This document shows positions 14,605-25,402 of a DNA stretch of 39,778 nucleotides, piece by piece (within the stretch, counting starts at the first letter, position 1; each line of letters opens with the position of its first letter). The notes beneath the pieces are model-generated. The model had not been told where the DNA came from. It saw nothing but the letters and a program-made list of their open reading frames with translations, and did not search any database. The translations under genes were made by a program, and so were the position numbers. The DNA is taken from the NCBI GenBank assembly GCA_021804965.1, contig JAJZGG010000016.1, positions 1-39,778 of the forward strand, in the 5' to 3' direction. The DNA is from Acidobacteriota bacterium (GTDB lineage: Bacteria > Acidobacteriota > Terriglobia > Terriglobales > Acidobacteriaceae).

Positions 14605-17475
14605 ATGAACGCTTCCGCTTTGCGCACACTCCTGATGGTTTCCGGACTGGCCACACTGGCCGCTGCCGGCTGGTCGCAGACGCCGCTGGCAACCGGCAAG
14701 CCGCTGCCGCTGCCGACGAGCAAGCAACTGCAACTGCCGGAGCCGGGCGGAGCACAGGCGCTGAACAGCCTGCCGATGGCGGCGGCCTGGTCGCCGGATC
14801 ATCGGTACCTGGCGATTGTGAATGCGGGATTTGGGACGCTAGAGTCCGGGTACGCGCAGTCGATTGCGGTGATGGAGGCAGACAGCGGCGCGGTGAAGGA
14901 TTATCCGGAGGCGCGAGCGGAGCTGGGCGCAGCGCAGACGCTCTACTCCGGGATTGCCTTCAGCAGCGATGGCCGGTGGCTCTATGTGAGCGTGGACTCG
15001 CTGAGCGCTCCGCTGGGCGGCAAGCCCGGGCAGACGGGCAACGGGATTCTGGTCTATCGCTTTGCGGGCGGCGTGCCGCAGTTCGATCACCGGATTGGGA
15101 TTGGATTGCAGCCGCTGCCGGCAGAGGCGCACCAGAACCAGTTTGGCGCGGCGATTCCGGCTGGGCGGGCGATTCCTGCTCCGGCAGGACTGGCGGTGGT
15201 GGCGGCGCATGGGGACGAGCCGGAGACGATTCTGGTGGCGGACAACTTTTCCGACGACGTGCTGCAACTGAATGCCGCGGATGGAACGGTGCGGCATCGG
15301 TTTGATCTTTCGCTGGCCGGGCTGCAGGGTCGTGCGCTGGGCCACGCGTTCGTGGTGCCGTCCACCTACCCGATTGCGGTGACGGCGGATGCGGATGGGC
15401 GCTATGGGTATGCGGCGCTGTGGAATGCGTCGGCGGTGGTGCGGCTGGACCTGCAGCGGGGCACGGTGGCGCAGGTGCTTCCGCTGCTGCCGCCGCAGAG
15501 CGCGGTGGAGCCGGGTTCGCATCCGGCGGCACTGCTGCTGGCGCACGGGATGCTCTATGTGGCGCTGGCCAATCGGGACGCGTTGGCGGCGGTGCGGCTG
15601 ACGGCGGGGCGGATGGAGCTGGCTGCCGTGATGGATACGCGGCTGCCGGGGCAGCAGTACTTTGGGGCCATGCCGGATGCGCTGGCCATCTCCAGCGACG
15701 GGCGGTATCTGTTTGCGGCCAACTCGGGCTCGAATGCGGTGGCGGTGCTGGCGGCGGGAGCCACTGGCGCGGGTGCGGCCAGGCGCGCACCGCTGGGCTT
15801 TGTGCCGACGGAGTGGTATCCGACGGCGCTGGCGGTGCGCGGGAGCCGGTTGTACATTGCCACGGCCAAGGGCAAGGGCACGGGAGCGAATGCGGTGCCG
15901 CCGCAGATTCCGGACAGCGTGACCGGGCGCGGCGTGAACCGGCTGCGGCACCGGCCCAGCGCGTATATTGCGACGCTGCTGCATGGGTCGCTGGCCGCGG
16001 TCGAAGTGCCGGATGCGATGGCGCATCTGCCGGCCCTGACGCAGCGGGCGCTGGCGGACAATCGCATGGGCAGCCCGGCGACGAAGCTGCACTTTGCCGC
16101 AGGGCGCAATCCGATTCGTCACGTGATCTACATCATTCGCGAGAATCGCACCTATGACCAGGAGCTGGGCGATCTGGGCGTGGGCAACGGCGATCCGGCG
16201 CTGACGATGTATGGCGCATCGATTACGCCGAATCTGCACAAGCTGGCGCTGCAGTTTGGCGTGCTGGACAACTTCTATGACTCGGGGGAAGTCTCCGGCG
16301 ATGGGCACGTCTGGTCAACGGCAGGCATTACCAGCGACTACACGGAAAAGACCTGGCAGCAGAGCTATCGCGGACGCGAGCGGCCGTATGACTACGAGGG
16401 CGTGGTGGAGCAGGGATATCCGCTGCTGGAAAAGATTCCCGACGTGGATGAGCCGGACAGCGGCTATCTGTGGACGGACCTGGCGCGGCACCATGTTTCG
16501 CTCTACCACTTCGGGGAGTTTATCTCGACCAAATTCTGCGACGACTCCGGGGAAGCGCCGAAGGATCCTTCGCCGCTGAATGGGACACCGGAGCCGCGAC
16601 CGGAGCACTGCGACCATCCGGCGATTCTGCCGGGAGAGACGATTCCGGCCATCTATGGCGGCGGGAAGAGCCCGTATCCGTGGAAGATTCCGCTGATCTT
16701 CCAGAATGTGGCGACCAAGCCGGAGCTGGTGGGGCACTTTGATCCGCAGTATGCCGACTTCAACCTGAGCTTTCCGGATCAGCTTCGCTTTGAGGAGTTT
16801 GATCGGCACCTGCGGCAGTGGGTGAAGGAGCGAACCGATTCCGGCGCGGACCCGATGCCGGCCTTTGTGATGCTGCGCTTCCCGAATGACCACACGGCCG
16901 GCACGACGCCGGGGATGCCGACGCCACGGGCCTCGGTGGCCGACAACGATCTGGCCGTGGGCCGGACGGTGGAGGCGATCAGCCATAGTCCGTACTGGAA
17001 CGATACGGCGATCTTTGTGCTGGAGGACGATGCGCAGGATGGGGCCGATCATGTGGATGCGCATCGCAGCGTGGCGCTGGTGATCAGCAAATACTCGCCG
17101 CGCGGCAAGCGCCCGGTGGTGGATTCCCACTTCTACACGACGGTGAGCGTGCTGAAGACGATGGAGGAGCTGCTGGGAGTTCCGCCGATGAACAACAACG
17201 ATGCGTACGCGCCGGCGATTGCGCCGCTGTTTGCCGGCAGCGGGGATCAGCCCGCCTACACGGCCGATGCAAGCAATCGCGACAATGGCCTGATCTACAC
17301 GGCCAACACGCGCCGCTCACCGGGGGCTGCCGCGTCCAGCCGCATGGACTTTACCCATGAAGACCGGGCCAATGCGCACCTGCTGAATGTGATTCTGTGG
17401 CGGGATGCGCGGGGGAAGGCACCACTGCCGCCGCAACTGGTGCATGCGACGGCAGCGAGGCATGACGACGATTAA
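14605..17475 (+). CDS. Secreted YncE-like beta-propeller fused to an alkaline-phosphatase-superfamily phosphoesterase
   Basis: The 956-residue protein has a signal peptide (LLMVSGLATLAAAGWSQ). A YncE-like propeller spans about residues 40-460, with blades such as RYLAIVNAGFGTLESGY, ETILVADNFSDDVLQLN and RYLFAANSGSNAVAVL. From about residue 505 a phosphoesterase domain begins: HVIYIIRENRTYDQELGDL, ASITPNLHKLALQF, LDNFYDSGEVSGDGHVWSTA and, later, FVLEDDAQDGADHVDAHRS. These are the metal-site regions of the family that includes bacterial phospholipase C-like and phosphatase enzymes. Bifunctional proteins of this layout are common in soil bacteria; substrates are not established. I chose ATG 14605 because it starts the signal peptide, although no clear ribosome-binding site precedes it. 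An in-frame start at 14380 would add 75 residues of unlikely composition. Confidence 0.87.
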   Translation: MNASALRTLLMVSGLATLAAAGWSQTPLATGKPLPLPTSKQLQLPEPGGAQALNSLPMAAAWSPDHRYLAIVNAGFGTLESGYAQSIAVMEADSGAVKDYPEARAELGAAQTLYSGIAFSSDGRWLYVSVDSLSAPLGGKPGQTGNGILVYRFAGGVPQFDHRIGIGLQPLPAEAHQNQFGAAIPAGRAIPAPAGLAVVAAHGDEPETILVADNFSDDVLQLNAADGTVRHRFDLSLAGLQGRALGHAFVVPSTYPIAVTADADGRYGYAALWNASAVVRLDLQRGTVAQVLPLLPPQSAVEPGSHPAALLLAHGMLYVALANRDALAAVRLTAGRMELAAVMDTRLPGQQYFGAMPDALAISSDGRYLFAANSGSNAVAVLAAGATGAGAARRAPLGFVPTEWYPTALAVRGSRLYIATAKGKGTGANAVPPQIPDSVTGRGVNRLRHRPSAYIATLLHGSLAAVEVPDAMAHLPALTQRALADNRMGSPATKLHFAAGRNPIRHVIYIIRENRTYDQELGDLGVGNGDPALTMYGASITPNLHKLALQFGVLDNFYDSGEVSGDGHVWSTAGITSDYTEKTWQQSYRGRERPYDYEGVVEQGYPLLEKIPDVDEPDSGYLWTDLARHHVSLYHFGEFISTKFCDDSGEAPKDPSPLNGTPEPRPEHCDHPAILPGETIPAIYGGGKSPYPWKIPLIFQNVATKPELVGHFDPQYADFNLSFPDQLRFEEFDRHLRQWVKERTDSGADPMPAFVMLRFPNDHTAGTTPGMPTPRASVADNDLAVGRTVEAISHSPYWNDTAIFVLEDDAQDGADHVDAHRSVALVISKYSPRGKRPVVDSHFYTTVSVLKTMEELLGVPPMNNNDAYAPAIAPLFAGSGDQPAYTADASNRDNGLIYTANTRRSPGAAASSRMDFTHEDRANAHLLNVILWRDARGKAPLPPQLVHATAARHDDD

Positions 17476-17489
17476 AGCGAAAGTGTGAT

Positions 17490-17517
17490 CCCACTCAAGC
17501 AAAGTCGCTTGAGTGGG
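17490..17517. terminator. Repeat-family hairpin B at a convergent junction
   Basis: CCCACTCAAGC (17490-17500) and GCTTGAGTGGG (17507-17517) form an 11-bp stem with a 6-nt loop, followed by CCACCC. It lies in the 55-bp gap between the convergent phosphoesterase and M28 genes, so a bidirectional terminator is likely. Direct repeats ACGACGATTA (17465-17474 and 17524-17533) flank it and overlap the stop codons of both genes. Confidence 0.7.
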
Positions 17518-17530
17518 CCACCCACGACGA

Positions 17531-19627
17531 TTAGTGGACGCTCTCCAGCAGCGTTCCCGCCTTCTGGATGGCTGCGGTGAGCACCTGCAACTGCTCGGCG
17601 GCCACGGCGGGCTTGTTGGCATCGAGGGCTTCATTGACGCCGGGAATGTCCACGGCTGCGTAACCGGTGTACTCGCCGGGTGCGTAGATCGTGTGCTTGT
17701 ACCAGGAGCGGTTGGGCAGGCCGTTGCTGCTGAGGAATGCGGTTTCGACCGCGCGCAGGGTCTGGTTGAGCTGTGCGGGATCGGCCGGTGGATGCTGCTC
17801 GATCTCCATGGCCTTCTGCGCGGCGGCGGTGAACTGCCGGGCGGCTTCGAGCGCGGGGGCAAAGTCCATCCCTTTGGCTGCGGATTTGGCCTGGGCCTGC
17901 TGGAGATATTCGGTCAGCTCCTTGCCGTAGGTGACGTAGTCGAAGGGCAGCACGTCGGCATCGGCCATGTGCAGCGCCTCCAGACCGAAGACGCGGGCCA
18001 TCTCCTGCAGGTAGGCGAAGTGGGGATCGGCATTCATGGTGTACCAGGCGTAGTTGTCAAAGACGGAGTGGTAGACGCCGTAGGCACCCTGCGAGCCGAT
18101 GTCGGTGGAAGGCACGCCGAGATGCTGCAGGAAGGGCGTGAAGTCGGAACCGGAGCCGAGGTCGCCGACGGGAGCCTCCGCAGGTGCGCCGGATGCGGCC
18201 ACCTCATGCGAGCTGCGGAGCTTCCACTGGGAGTAGACGCTGCCGCCGACGGGGCTGGGCACCTCGCGGGTGAGCTCGCGGAGGAACATCTTGAGCGAGG
18301 GAACGGCGTCGGCGGTGAAGGTGGGTCCGGCGACGGCGACATCGACGTTGAAGTAGGCGACAGCCTTCTGCAGCTGGGCGGCGTACTGCTCGGCCCACTC
18401 GGTGGAACCGATGAGACCCTCCTCCTCGGCATCCCAGCTGGCGAAGACGATGGTGCGCTTGGGGTGCCATCCCTGATGCAGGAGCACGCCGATGCCGTGG
18501 ACTGCCTCCAGCATGGCAGCCGTGCCGCTGTTGGGATCGACGGCACCGTAGACCCAGGCGTCGCGATGGTTGCCGAGCACGACCCAGGCATCCGGCTGCT
18601 GCGAGCCGGGAACCTTGCCGATGACATCCCAGATGGTGCGGATCTTGTAGTCCTGATCGGAGACGAGGTGGACGCGGACACCACTGCCGCCGATGTGGTA
18701 GTGGAAGGGCAGCGCACCCTGCCAGCTGGTGGGCACGGCTGCACCCTTGAGCGCGCGCAGGATGGGCTCGGCATCGTGGTAGCTGATGGGGATGGAGATG
18801 ATGGTGGGCTGATTGCCGGTCTTCATCGGGTCCATGCGGGCCGAGTCCGGCAGGCTGACGGTGGATGCCACGCCGGGCGTCTGCGGGTCGCCGGGATACT
18901 TGAAGAGATATTGGACGGAGCCGCGCTGGACGCCGGTGGCCGGGCGCCAGGGACCATGCGGGTAGACATCGCCCTGGTAGTAGCCGTCATCGCGTGGATC
19001 GGAGTAGATGAGCACGCCGGCGGCTCCGCGCTGCTGCGCGATGTAGACCTTGACGCCGCGGAAGTTGGCTCCGTAGCGAACGAGGACGATCTTGCCGTGG
19101 AGGTCGACGTGATCGGCGGCGAGCTGGTTGAAGTCGGCCAGTGTGCCGTAGTTGGCATAGACGACCTCACCGGTGACGTTGCCGGAGGCCGAGGAGCCGT
19201 TGAAGGGCATGACGACGTTGGGATTGCTCTGGTAGGGATCGCTGGAGACATGCTCGGGCGTGGGTCCGGAGGAAAGCAGGTGGCCATCGTCGGAGGTGGC
19301 CTGGAACTCGACCTTGCGGGGCTGGTTCATGAGAACGCGATAGGGGACGATCTCGGTTTCGAGACCGGCGGCGCGAAACTTCTCCGCGACGTACTGCGCG
19401 GTCTTGTAATCCTCCGGCGAGCTGGCGATATGCGGCTCTGCGGTGAGGATCTTCAGCTCCTGGCCGGCAAGGCGGGCATCGGGGACGGCGAGAAACTGCT
19501 CGTCGAGACGGGCCTGTGCTGTGGGATTGCTGAAGCCGAACAGCTGCGAGGGCGCACTCTGGGCCCAGGCGGCCATGGGCAGGATGGCCAGCAGGCAGCC
19601 GGCTTGCAGTGGAAATCTCTTACGCAT
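17531..19627 (-). CDS. Secreted M28 family metallocarboxypeptidase (glutamate carboxypeptidase II-like)
   Basis: This zinc exopeptidase resembles glutamate carboxypeptidase II/PSMA and its bacterial relatives. The 698-residue protein has a signal peptide (CLLAILPMAAWAQ) and a protease-associated domain. The M28 core has GNHRDAWVYGAVDPNSG (zinc ligands His354 and Asp364) and ASWDAEEEGLIGSTEW (catalytic Glu401, zinc Glu402). NVDVAVAGP (zinc Asp) follows, and then YHSVFDNY (zinc His). The C-terminal helical dimerisation-like domain completes the family layout. AAGGAG lies 6 nt before ATG 19627, a strong reason for this start over the longer frame from 19678. It converges with the phosphoesterase gene and diverges from the prenyltransferase gene. 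The natural peptide substrate is unknown. Confidence 0.93.
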   Translation of the reverse strand: MRKRFPLQAGCLLAILPMAAWAQSAPSQLFGFSNPTAQARLDEQFLAVPDARLAGQELKILTAEPHIASSPEDYKTAQYVAEKFRAAGLETEIVPYRVLMNQPRKVEFQATSDDGHLLSSGPTPEHVSSDPYQSNPNVVMPFNGSSASGNVTGEVVYANYGTLADFNQLAADHVDLHGKIVLVRYGANFRGVKVYIAQQRGAAGVLIYSDPRDDGYYQGDVYPHGPWRPATGVQRGSVQYLFKYPGDPQTPGVASTVSLPDSARMDPMKTGNQPTIISIPISYHDAEPILRALKGAAVPTSWQGALPFHYHIGGSGVRVHLVSDQDYKIRTIWDVIGKVPGSQQPDAWVVLGNHRDAWVYGAVDPNSGTAAMLEAVHGIGVLLHQGWHPKRTIVFASWDAEEEGLIGSTEWAEQYAAQLQKAVAYFNVDVAVAGPTFTADAVPSLKMFLRELTREVPSPVGGSVYSQWKLRSSHEVAASGAPAEAPVGDLGSGSDFTPFLQHLGVPSTDIGSQGAYGVYHSVFDNYAWYTMNADPHFAYLQEMARVFGLEALHMADADVLPFDYVTYGKELTEYLQQAQAKSAAKGMDFAPALEAARQFTAAAQKAMEIEQHPPADPAQLNQTLRAVETAFLSSNGLPNRSWYKHTIYAPGEYTGYAAVDIPGVNEALDANKPAVAAEQLQVLTAAIQKAGTLLESVH

Positions 19628-19710
19628 TCTGACTCCTTGTGGTTGGGCCCGGCCGCAGCCTGGAATTGTTGCAGGCAACGGGGAAGCCGGGTGGTTTGGG
19701 AACGCAGAGG

Positions 19711-19821
19711 CTACCGGGCAGCGGGAGCTGCGGAAGACTGCGCGGCGGCGGGCAGAATTGCGAGAGACGCAAGCATCAGGCAGATGCCGCAGGCAGGAAC
19801 TGGGATTCGCATGGCTTGCAT
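19711..19821 (-). CDS. Short secretory-leader-like ORF upstream of the M28 gene
   Basis: A 36-residue frame starts MQAMRIPVPACGICLMLASL, continues AILPAAAQSSAAPAAR and stops. It has a basic start, a hydrophobic core and an AxA-Q cleavage site, i.e. a signal peptide with only about eight residues beyond it. It lies 83 bp upstream of the M28 start on the same strand. It may be a relic of a secreted protein, a tiny secreted peptide or chance. No good ribosome-binding site is visible. The rest of the 308-bp gap (19628-19935) shows no other gene. Confidence 0.27.
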   Translation of the reverse strand: MQAMRIPVPACGICLMLASLAILPAAAQSSAAPAAR

Positions 19822-19935
19822 CGTATCACCCGCATGACTTTCCAGCACGCAAAAATCCGGTGCGAACCGCAGGGCTGCGGCGGGGCGCGCGAACGGCTAA
19901 ACTGGGAGGGATGTATGCGAGGCGGAGATAGGTCC

Positions 19936-20802
19936 ATGGCAACGCTGGCCCAGGTTCGGATAACGCTGGAGATGATCAAGTGGGAGCACTCGATCTTTGC
20001 GCTTCCTTTTGCGCTGACCGGAGCCATGCTGGCGGCTGGTGGATGGCCCAGCGCGCATACGCTGCTGTGGATTGTGGTGGCGATGGTGACGGCGCGTTCG
20101 GCGGCCATGGCCTTCAATCGCTGGGCGGATGCGGACCTGGATGCGGCCAATCCGCGGACCCGCTCGCGGGCGATTCCGGCCGGACTGCTGACGCCGACCT
20201 TTGTGCTGCTGTTCACGGCGGCGATGACGGGCGGATTTCTGCTGGCGTGCTGGCGGCTGAACCGGCTGACGCTGCTGCTTTCGCCCTTTGTGCTGCTGGT
20301 GCTGTTCAGCTACTCGTATATGAAGCGCTGGACGCGGATGAGCCATCTGGTGCTGGGGCTTTCGTTGGGGATTGCGCCGTCGGCGGCGTGGATTGCGGTG
20401 CGCGGGTCGCTGGATGCGCGGATCATGCTGTTGTCGGCGATTGTGCTGCTGTGGACGGCCGGCTTCGACATTCTGTATGCCTGCCAGGATATGGATCACG
20501 ACCGCCAGGCCGGGCTGCACAGCATTCCCCAGGCACTGGGACTGCCGGCGGCGTTTGCGCTGGCGCGGGGCTTTCACGCGGCGGTGGCGGTGGCGCTGGT
20601 TGCGTTTGGCTGGCTGTTTCATTTCGGCTGGGCAGGATATGCGGGCGTGGCACTGGTGGCCGCGCTGCTTGCCTATGAGCATCGGCTGGTTTCTCCGCGG
20701 GACCTGAGCCGGTTGAACGCGGCCTTCTTCACGATGAACGGGATCATTGCCAGCGTGTTCTTTGTCTCGGTGGCGGCCGACCTGCTGCTGCATCGGCGCT
20801 GA
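19936..20802 (+). CDS. UbiA-family prenyltransferase, menaquinone (MqnP-like)
   Basis: This integral-membrane aromatic prenyltransferase has 288 residues and about eight helices. It shows both Asp-rich sites of UbiA enzymes: NRWADADLDAANPRTRSRA (Asn61, Asp65, Asp67, Asp69) and DILYACQDMDHDRQAGLHS. The NPRTRSRAIPAG form is typical of the UbiA homologues annotated as 4-hydroxybenzoate polyprenyltransferase that, in organisms with the futalosine pathway, prenylate the menaquinone precursor (MqnP). The presence of mqnE 16 kb away and the absence of men genes here support that reading. ATG 19936 gives the usual family length; ATG 19915, preceded by GGGAGGG, would add seven residues and is a real alternative. 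Confidence 0.88.
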   Translation: MATLAQVRITLEMIKWEHSIFALPFALTGAMLAAGGWPSAHTLLWIVVAMVTARSAAMAFNRWADADLDAANPRTRSRAIPAGLLTPTFVLLFTAAMTGGFLLACWRLNRLTLLLSPFVLLVLFSYSYMKRWTRMSHLVLGLSLGIAPSAAWIAVRGSLDARIMLLSAIVLLWTAGFDILYACQDMDHDRQAGLHSIPQALGLPAAFALARGFHAAVAVALVAFGWLFHFGWAGYAGVALVAALLAYEHRLVSPRDLSRLNAAFFTMNGIIASVFFVSVAADLLLHRR

Positions 20803-20871
20803 TGGGGCGGTGCGCCTGACGGTCCGGCAGTGGCGACAGGCGGGATGGATTGTCCGGTTATGATGAAGGTT

Positions 20872-20900
20872 ACCCACCTGCTGGCGAGCCACAGGCGGGT
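20872..20900 (+). other. Hairpin in the leader of pheA
   Basis: ACCCACCTG (20872-20880) pairs with CAGGCGGGT (20892-20900) with one mismatch, enclosing TGG-CGAG-CCA. The stem ends 30 nt before the GTG start of pheA and 70 bp after the prenyltransferase stop. There is no T-tract, so it may be a leader structure or a weak terminator of the upstream gene. Confidence 0.45.
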
Positions 20901-20929
20901 TGCTGATTTCCCCAGGTTCAGGAGTGCAT

Positions 20930-21754
20930 GTGCCGCGCGTAGCCATACAGGGAGAGTTGGGTGCCTTCAGCCATGAGGCGGCGCTGCGGATGGTTCCCGA
21001 GGCCACGATTGTGCCCTGTGCGCTGTCTGCCGATGTGTTTGCGGCGCTTTCCTCCGGGCAGGTGGATGCGGCCGTGGTGCCGATTGAAAACAGCCTGGCC
21101 GGTTCCGTGATGGAGCACTTTGATCTGCTGCTGCAGCACGATCTGGTGATTCTGGAGGAGTCGCTGCTGCGGATTCGCCACAATCTGATTGCGCTGGAAG
21201 GCGTGGAGCTGGACCAGCTGCAGGAGGTCTATTCGCATCCGGTGGCACTGGCCCAGTGCCGGCAGTTCTTTGCCCGGCATCCGGGCATTCGCGCCAGCGC
21301 CTTTTACGATACGGCCGGGAGCGTGAAACACCTGGCCGAGCAGAATCTGCTTCGCGCCGGTGCCATTGCCAGCAGCCATGCGGCGCAGGCGTATGGGGCA
21401 CGGATTCTGGCAGCCGGGATCGAGGACAATCCGCAGAACTATACGCGGTTCTTCCGGCTGAGCCGCCGCACCGAGGCGCAACCGGTGGCCGATGCCAACA
21501 AGCTGAGCCTGGTCTTCTCTGTGGAGAACCGGCCGGGGTCGCTGGTGGTGGCGCTGCAACAGATTGCCGGACAGGGAACGAACCTGACGAAGATTGAGTC
21601 CCGCCCGGTGCATGGCCGACCGTGGGAGTACATCTTCTATGTGGATTGCCAGCTCTCCAGTCCGGAGGCGGCCGATCTGGCACTGGCCGCGCTGGAGCCG
21701 CACTGTGCGATGGTTCGGGAGCTGGGTCGGTATCGCGAGGCGATGCTGCCGTAA
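20930..21754 (+). CDS. pheA: Prephenate dehydratase
   Basis: The enzyme converts prephenate to phenylpyruvate for phenylalanine synthesis. It is a monofunctional type (274 residues), without a chorismate mutase domain. The catalytic domain starts VAIQGELGAFSHEAAL, with VVPIENSLAGSV, and ends with the NYTRFFRL motif whose Thr-Arg-Phe is conserved in the family. A C-terminal ACT domain follows (KLSLVFSVENRPGSL, then the phenylalanine-binding KIESRPVHGRPWEYIFY), implying feedback inhibition by phenylalanine. I chose GTG 20930 because AGGAG lies 5 nt upstream and the family starts just before VAIQGE; TTG 20900 is a weaker alternative. A GC-rich hairpin follows the stop codon directly. Confidence 0.95.
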   Translation: MPRVAIQGELGAFSHEAALRMVPEATIVPCALSADVFAALSSGQVDAAVVPIENSLAGSVMEHFDLLLQHDLVILEESLLRIRHNLIALEGVELDQLQEVYSHPVALAQCRQFFARHPGIRASAFYDTAGSVKHLAEQNLLRAGAIASSHAAQAYGARILAAGIEDNPQNYTRFFRLSRRTEAQPVADANKLSLVFSVENRPGSLVVALQQIAGQGTNLTKIESRPVHGRPWEYIFYVDCQLSSPEAADLALAALEPHCAMVRELGRYREAMLP

Positions 21755-21784
21755 CGGGCAGGTCTTTTCCGCTTTTCCTGCCCG
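21755..21784 (+). terminator. Hairpin directly after the pheA stop
   Basis: CGGGCAGG (21755-21762) and CCTGCCCG (21777-21784) pair perfectly around a T-rich 14-nt loop, beginning at the base after the pheA TAA. No clear T-tract follows, so termination efficiency is uncertain. Confidence 0.5.
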
Positions 21785-21812
21785 CATTTCCTGCCCGCAT
21801 CTCCTGCCCGCA
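21774..21812. repeat. Three 13-bp tandem repeats
   Basis: TTTCCTGCCCGCA occurs twice exactly and a third time as TCTCCTGCCCGCA. The first unit supplies the 3' arm of the hairpin after pheA, so each added copy gives another possible pairing partner for the 5' arm. Confidence 0.85.
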
Positions 21813-22156
21813 TCTCGCATGAATCCGGATTTTCCCGTTTTTCCATGAAAATGGATGGGACGCAACCGGGCTGCCGCCTTTGGTTCCAGGGGTGCGGATT
21901 GGACTCATGGCAGGGGTGTGCTGGCCGATAAGTCAAGCGTGTCCATGAACCTGCCATGCCTGTTTGACGTGAGCCAGCAAGCGGATCCGGGTGGTTTTCC
22001 GGCAAGACTGGCCTGCAGCCCGCGGGGAACGAATCCTGTGCGGGCGCGTATCTCTTTTCAGGCCCGGTATTCGGCCCGGTTTTGGGCTTCCGGTGCGACA
22101 CGCCAAACCCCGACAGCATTGCTCAGAAAGCTGGGCTCCGATTGCGGGATGGGATT
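21813..22156. other. Long non-coding stretch upstream of lon
   Basis: Within the ~460-bp gap between pheA and lon, this part holds no convincing gene on either strand: the frames there lack ribosome-binding sites and family-like composition. Visible structure includes CATGGCAGG (21906-21914) with its inverse CCTGCCATG (21950-21958), a CCCGC/GCGGG pairing around 22019-22050 and a doubled GGCCCGGT near 22060-22080. A structured RNA is possible, but I cannot assign one. Confidence 0.35.
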
Positions 22157-22187
22157 TTGCAACTTTTCTGGATTAGCAATGTCTAAT
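22157..22187 (+). promoter_or_regulatory. Candidate promoter of lon
   Basis: TTGCAA (22157-22162) and TCTAAT (22182-22187, five of six consensus matches) are 19 bp apart, slightly long. They end 26 bp before the lon ATG. The -10 lies in the dyad ATTAG-N6-CTAAT (22172-22187), a possible operator. Confidence 0.33.
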
Positions 22188-22213
22188 AAGAAAAGTTGAT
22201 ACGAGGATACTCA

Positions 22214-24667
<2,454 letters not shown>

Positions 24668-24811
24668 GCCTGAGTGCGGAGTCCAGAGCACCGGACGCTG
24701 ATGGCGAGGCTGGCAGTGAAGGCATGGGGCATCCGGAATCCTTGGGGATTGCGGGTGCCTTTCCTTTTGCGGTACACCTGGGATGGCAGCGGATGATTGC
24801 GGAGGTTTGCC

Positions 24812-25300
24812 TTGCCAACGGATGAGGATTTTCTGCGTCGCGCGATTGCGCTGGCGGTGGCCAATGTGGAGGCCGGTGCCGGTGGCCCGTTTGGAGCGGT
24901 GGTGGTGCGTGGGGGCGAGATTGTAGGCGAGGGTGCCAACTCGGTGACGCGCACGCTGGACCCGACGGCGCATGGAGAGGTGAATGCGATTCGCGATGCC
25001 TGCCGCAGGCTGCAGGCGTTTGCGCTGGAGGGTTGCACGCTCTACACCAGTTGCGAGCCGTGCCCGATGTGCCTGGCGGCCTGCTACTGGGCGGGGATTG
25101 CGCGTGTGGTGTATGGCGCGACGCAGCAGGATGCGGCGGCGGCCGGATTTGGCGACGCAGCGCTGTATGGGGAGTTTGCGTTGCAGGCGGAGGCGCGCGC
25201 GCTGCCGACGGAATGCCGACTGCAGGCCGAGGCGCAGGCTGCCTTTGCCGCATGGCAGAATGCTGCCGGGCGCACGGAGTATGGGCGGCTGGAGACGTAG
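24812..25300 (+). CDS. Nucleoside/guanine deaminase (GuaD-like)
   Basis: This member of the cytidine/deoxycytidylate deaminase superfamily, 162 residues, is closest in pattern to Bacillus GuaD, which converts guanine to xanthine. The zinc site is made of His54 and the PCPMC motif (Cys84, Cys87) within YTSCEPCPMCLAACYWAGI; Glu56 is the proton shuttle. The catalytic triplet reads HGE in TAHGEVNAIR, where most relatives have HAE. GGAGG seven nt before TTG 24812 favours that start; TTG 24797 is the longer alternative. The C-terminal FGDAALYGEF matches the swapped tail of GuaD enzymes. tRNA adenosine deaminase (TadA) is less likely because of this C-terminus. The last 14 bp of the gene are repeated at 25415-25428. 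Confidence 0.85.
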   Translation: MPTDEDFLRRAIALAVANVEAGAGGPFGAVVVRGGEIVGEGANSVTRTLDPTAHGEVNAIRDACRRLQAFALEGCTLYTSCEPCPMCLAACYWAGIARVVYGATQQDAAAAGFGDAALYGEFALQAEARALPTECRLQAEAQAAFAAWQNAAGRTEYGRLET

Positions 25301-25338
25301 GACGGGCAACTGGACAACTTTGATCGCTTGTTGATGAC

Positions 25339-25402
25339 CCCACTCAAGCGAAAGACGCTTGAGTGGGCCACCCGTCCGTCAAGCGAAAGACGCTTGAGTG
25401 GG
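25339..25402. terminator. Repeat-family hairpin C (one full and one partial copy)
   Basis: CCCACTCAAGCG (25339-25350) and CGCTTGAGTGGG (25356-25367) form a perfect 12-bp stem with loop AAAGA. A second, partial copy follows 35 bp later: TCAAGCG (25379-25385), loop AAAGA, CGCTTGA (25391-25397), then GTGGG. The pair sits in the 149-bp gap between the convergent deaminase and glnD genes, where it probably terminates both. GGACGGG (25300-25306) and CCCGTCC (25371-25377 and 25406-25412) bracket the hairpins as inverted copies. Confidence 0.7.

Noticed and set aside
17513-19837. 774-residue plus-strand frame opposite the M28 gene
   Set aside because: Gly/Asp/Val-rich antisense composition without motifs; the minus-strand frame is a complete metallopeptidase.
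21855-22199. 114-residue plus-strand frame in the gap before lon
   Set aside because: No ribosome-binding site, composition unlike neighbours, and it runs across the likely lon promoter.
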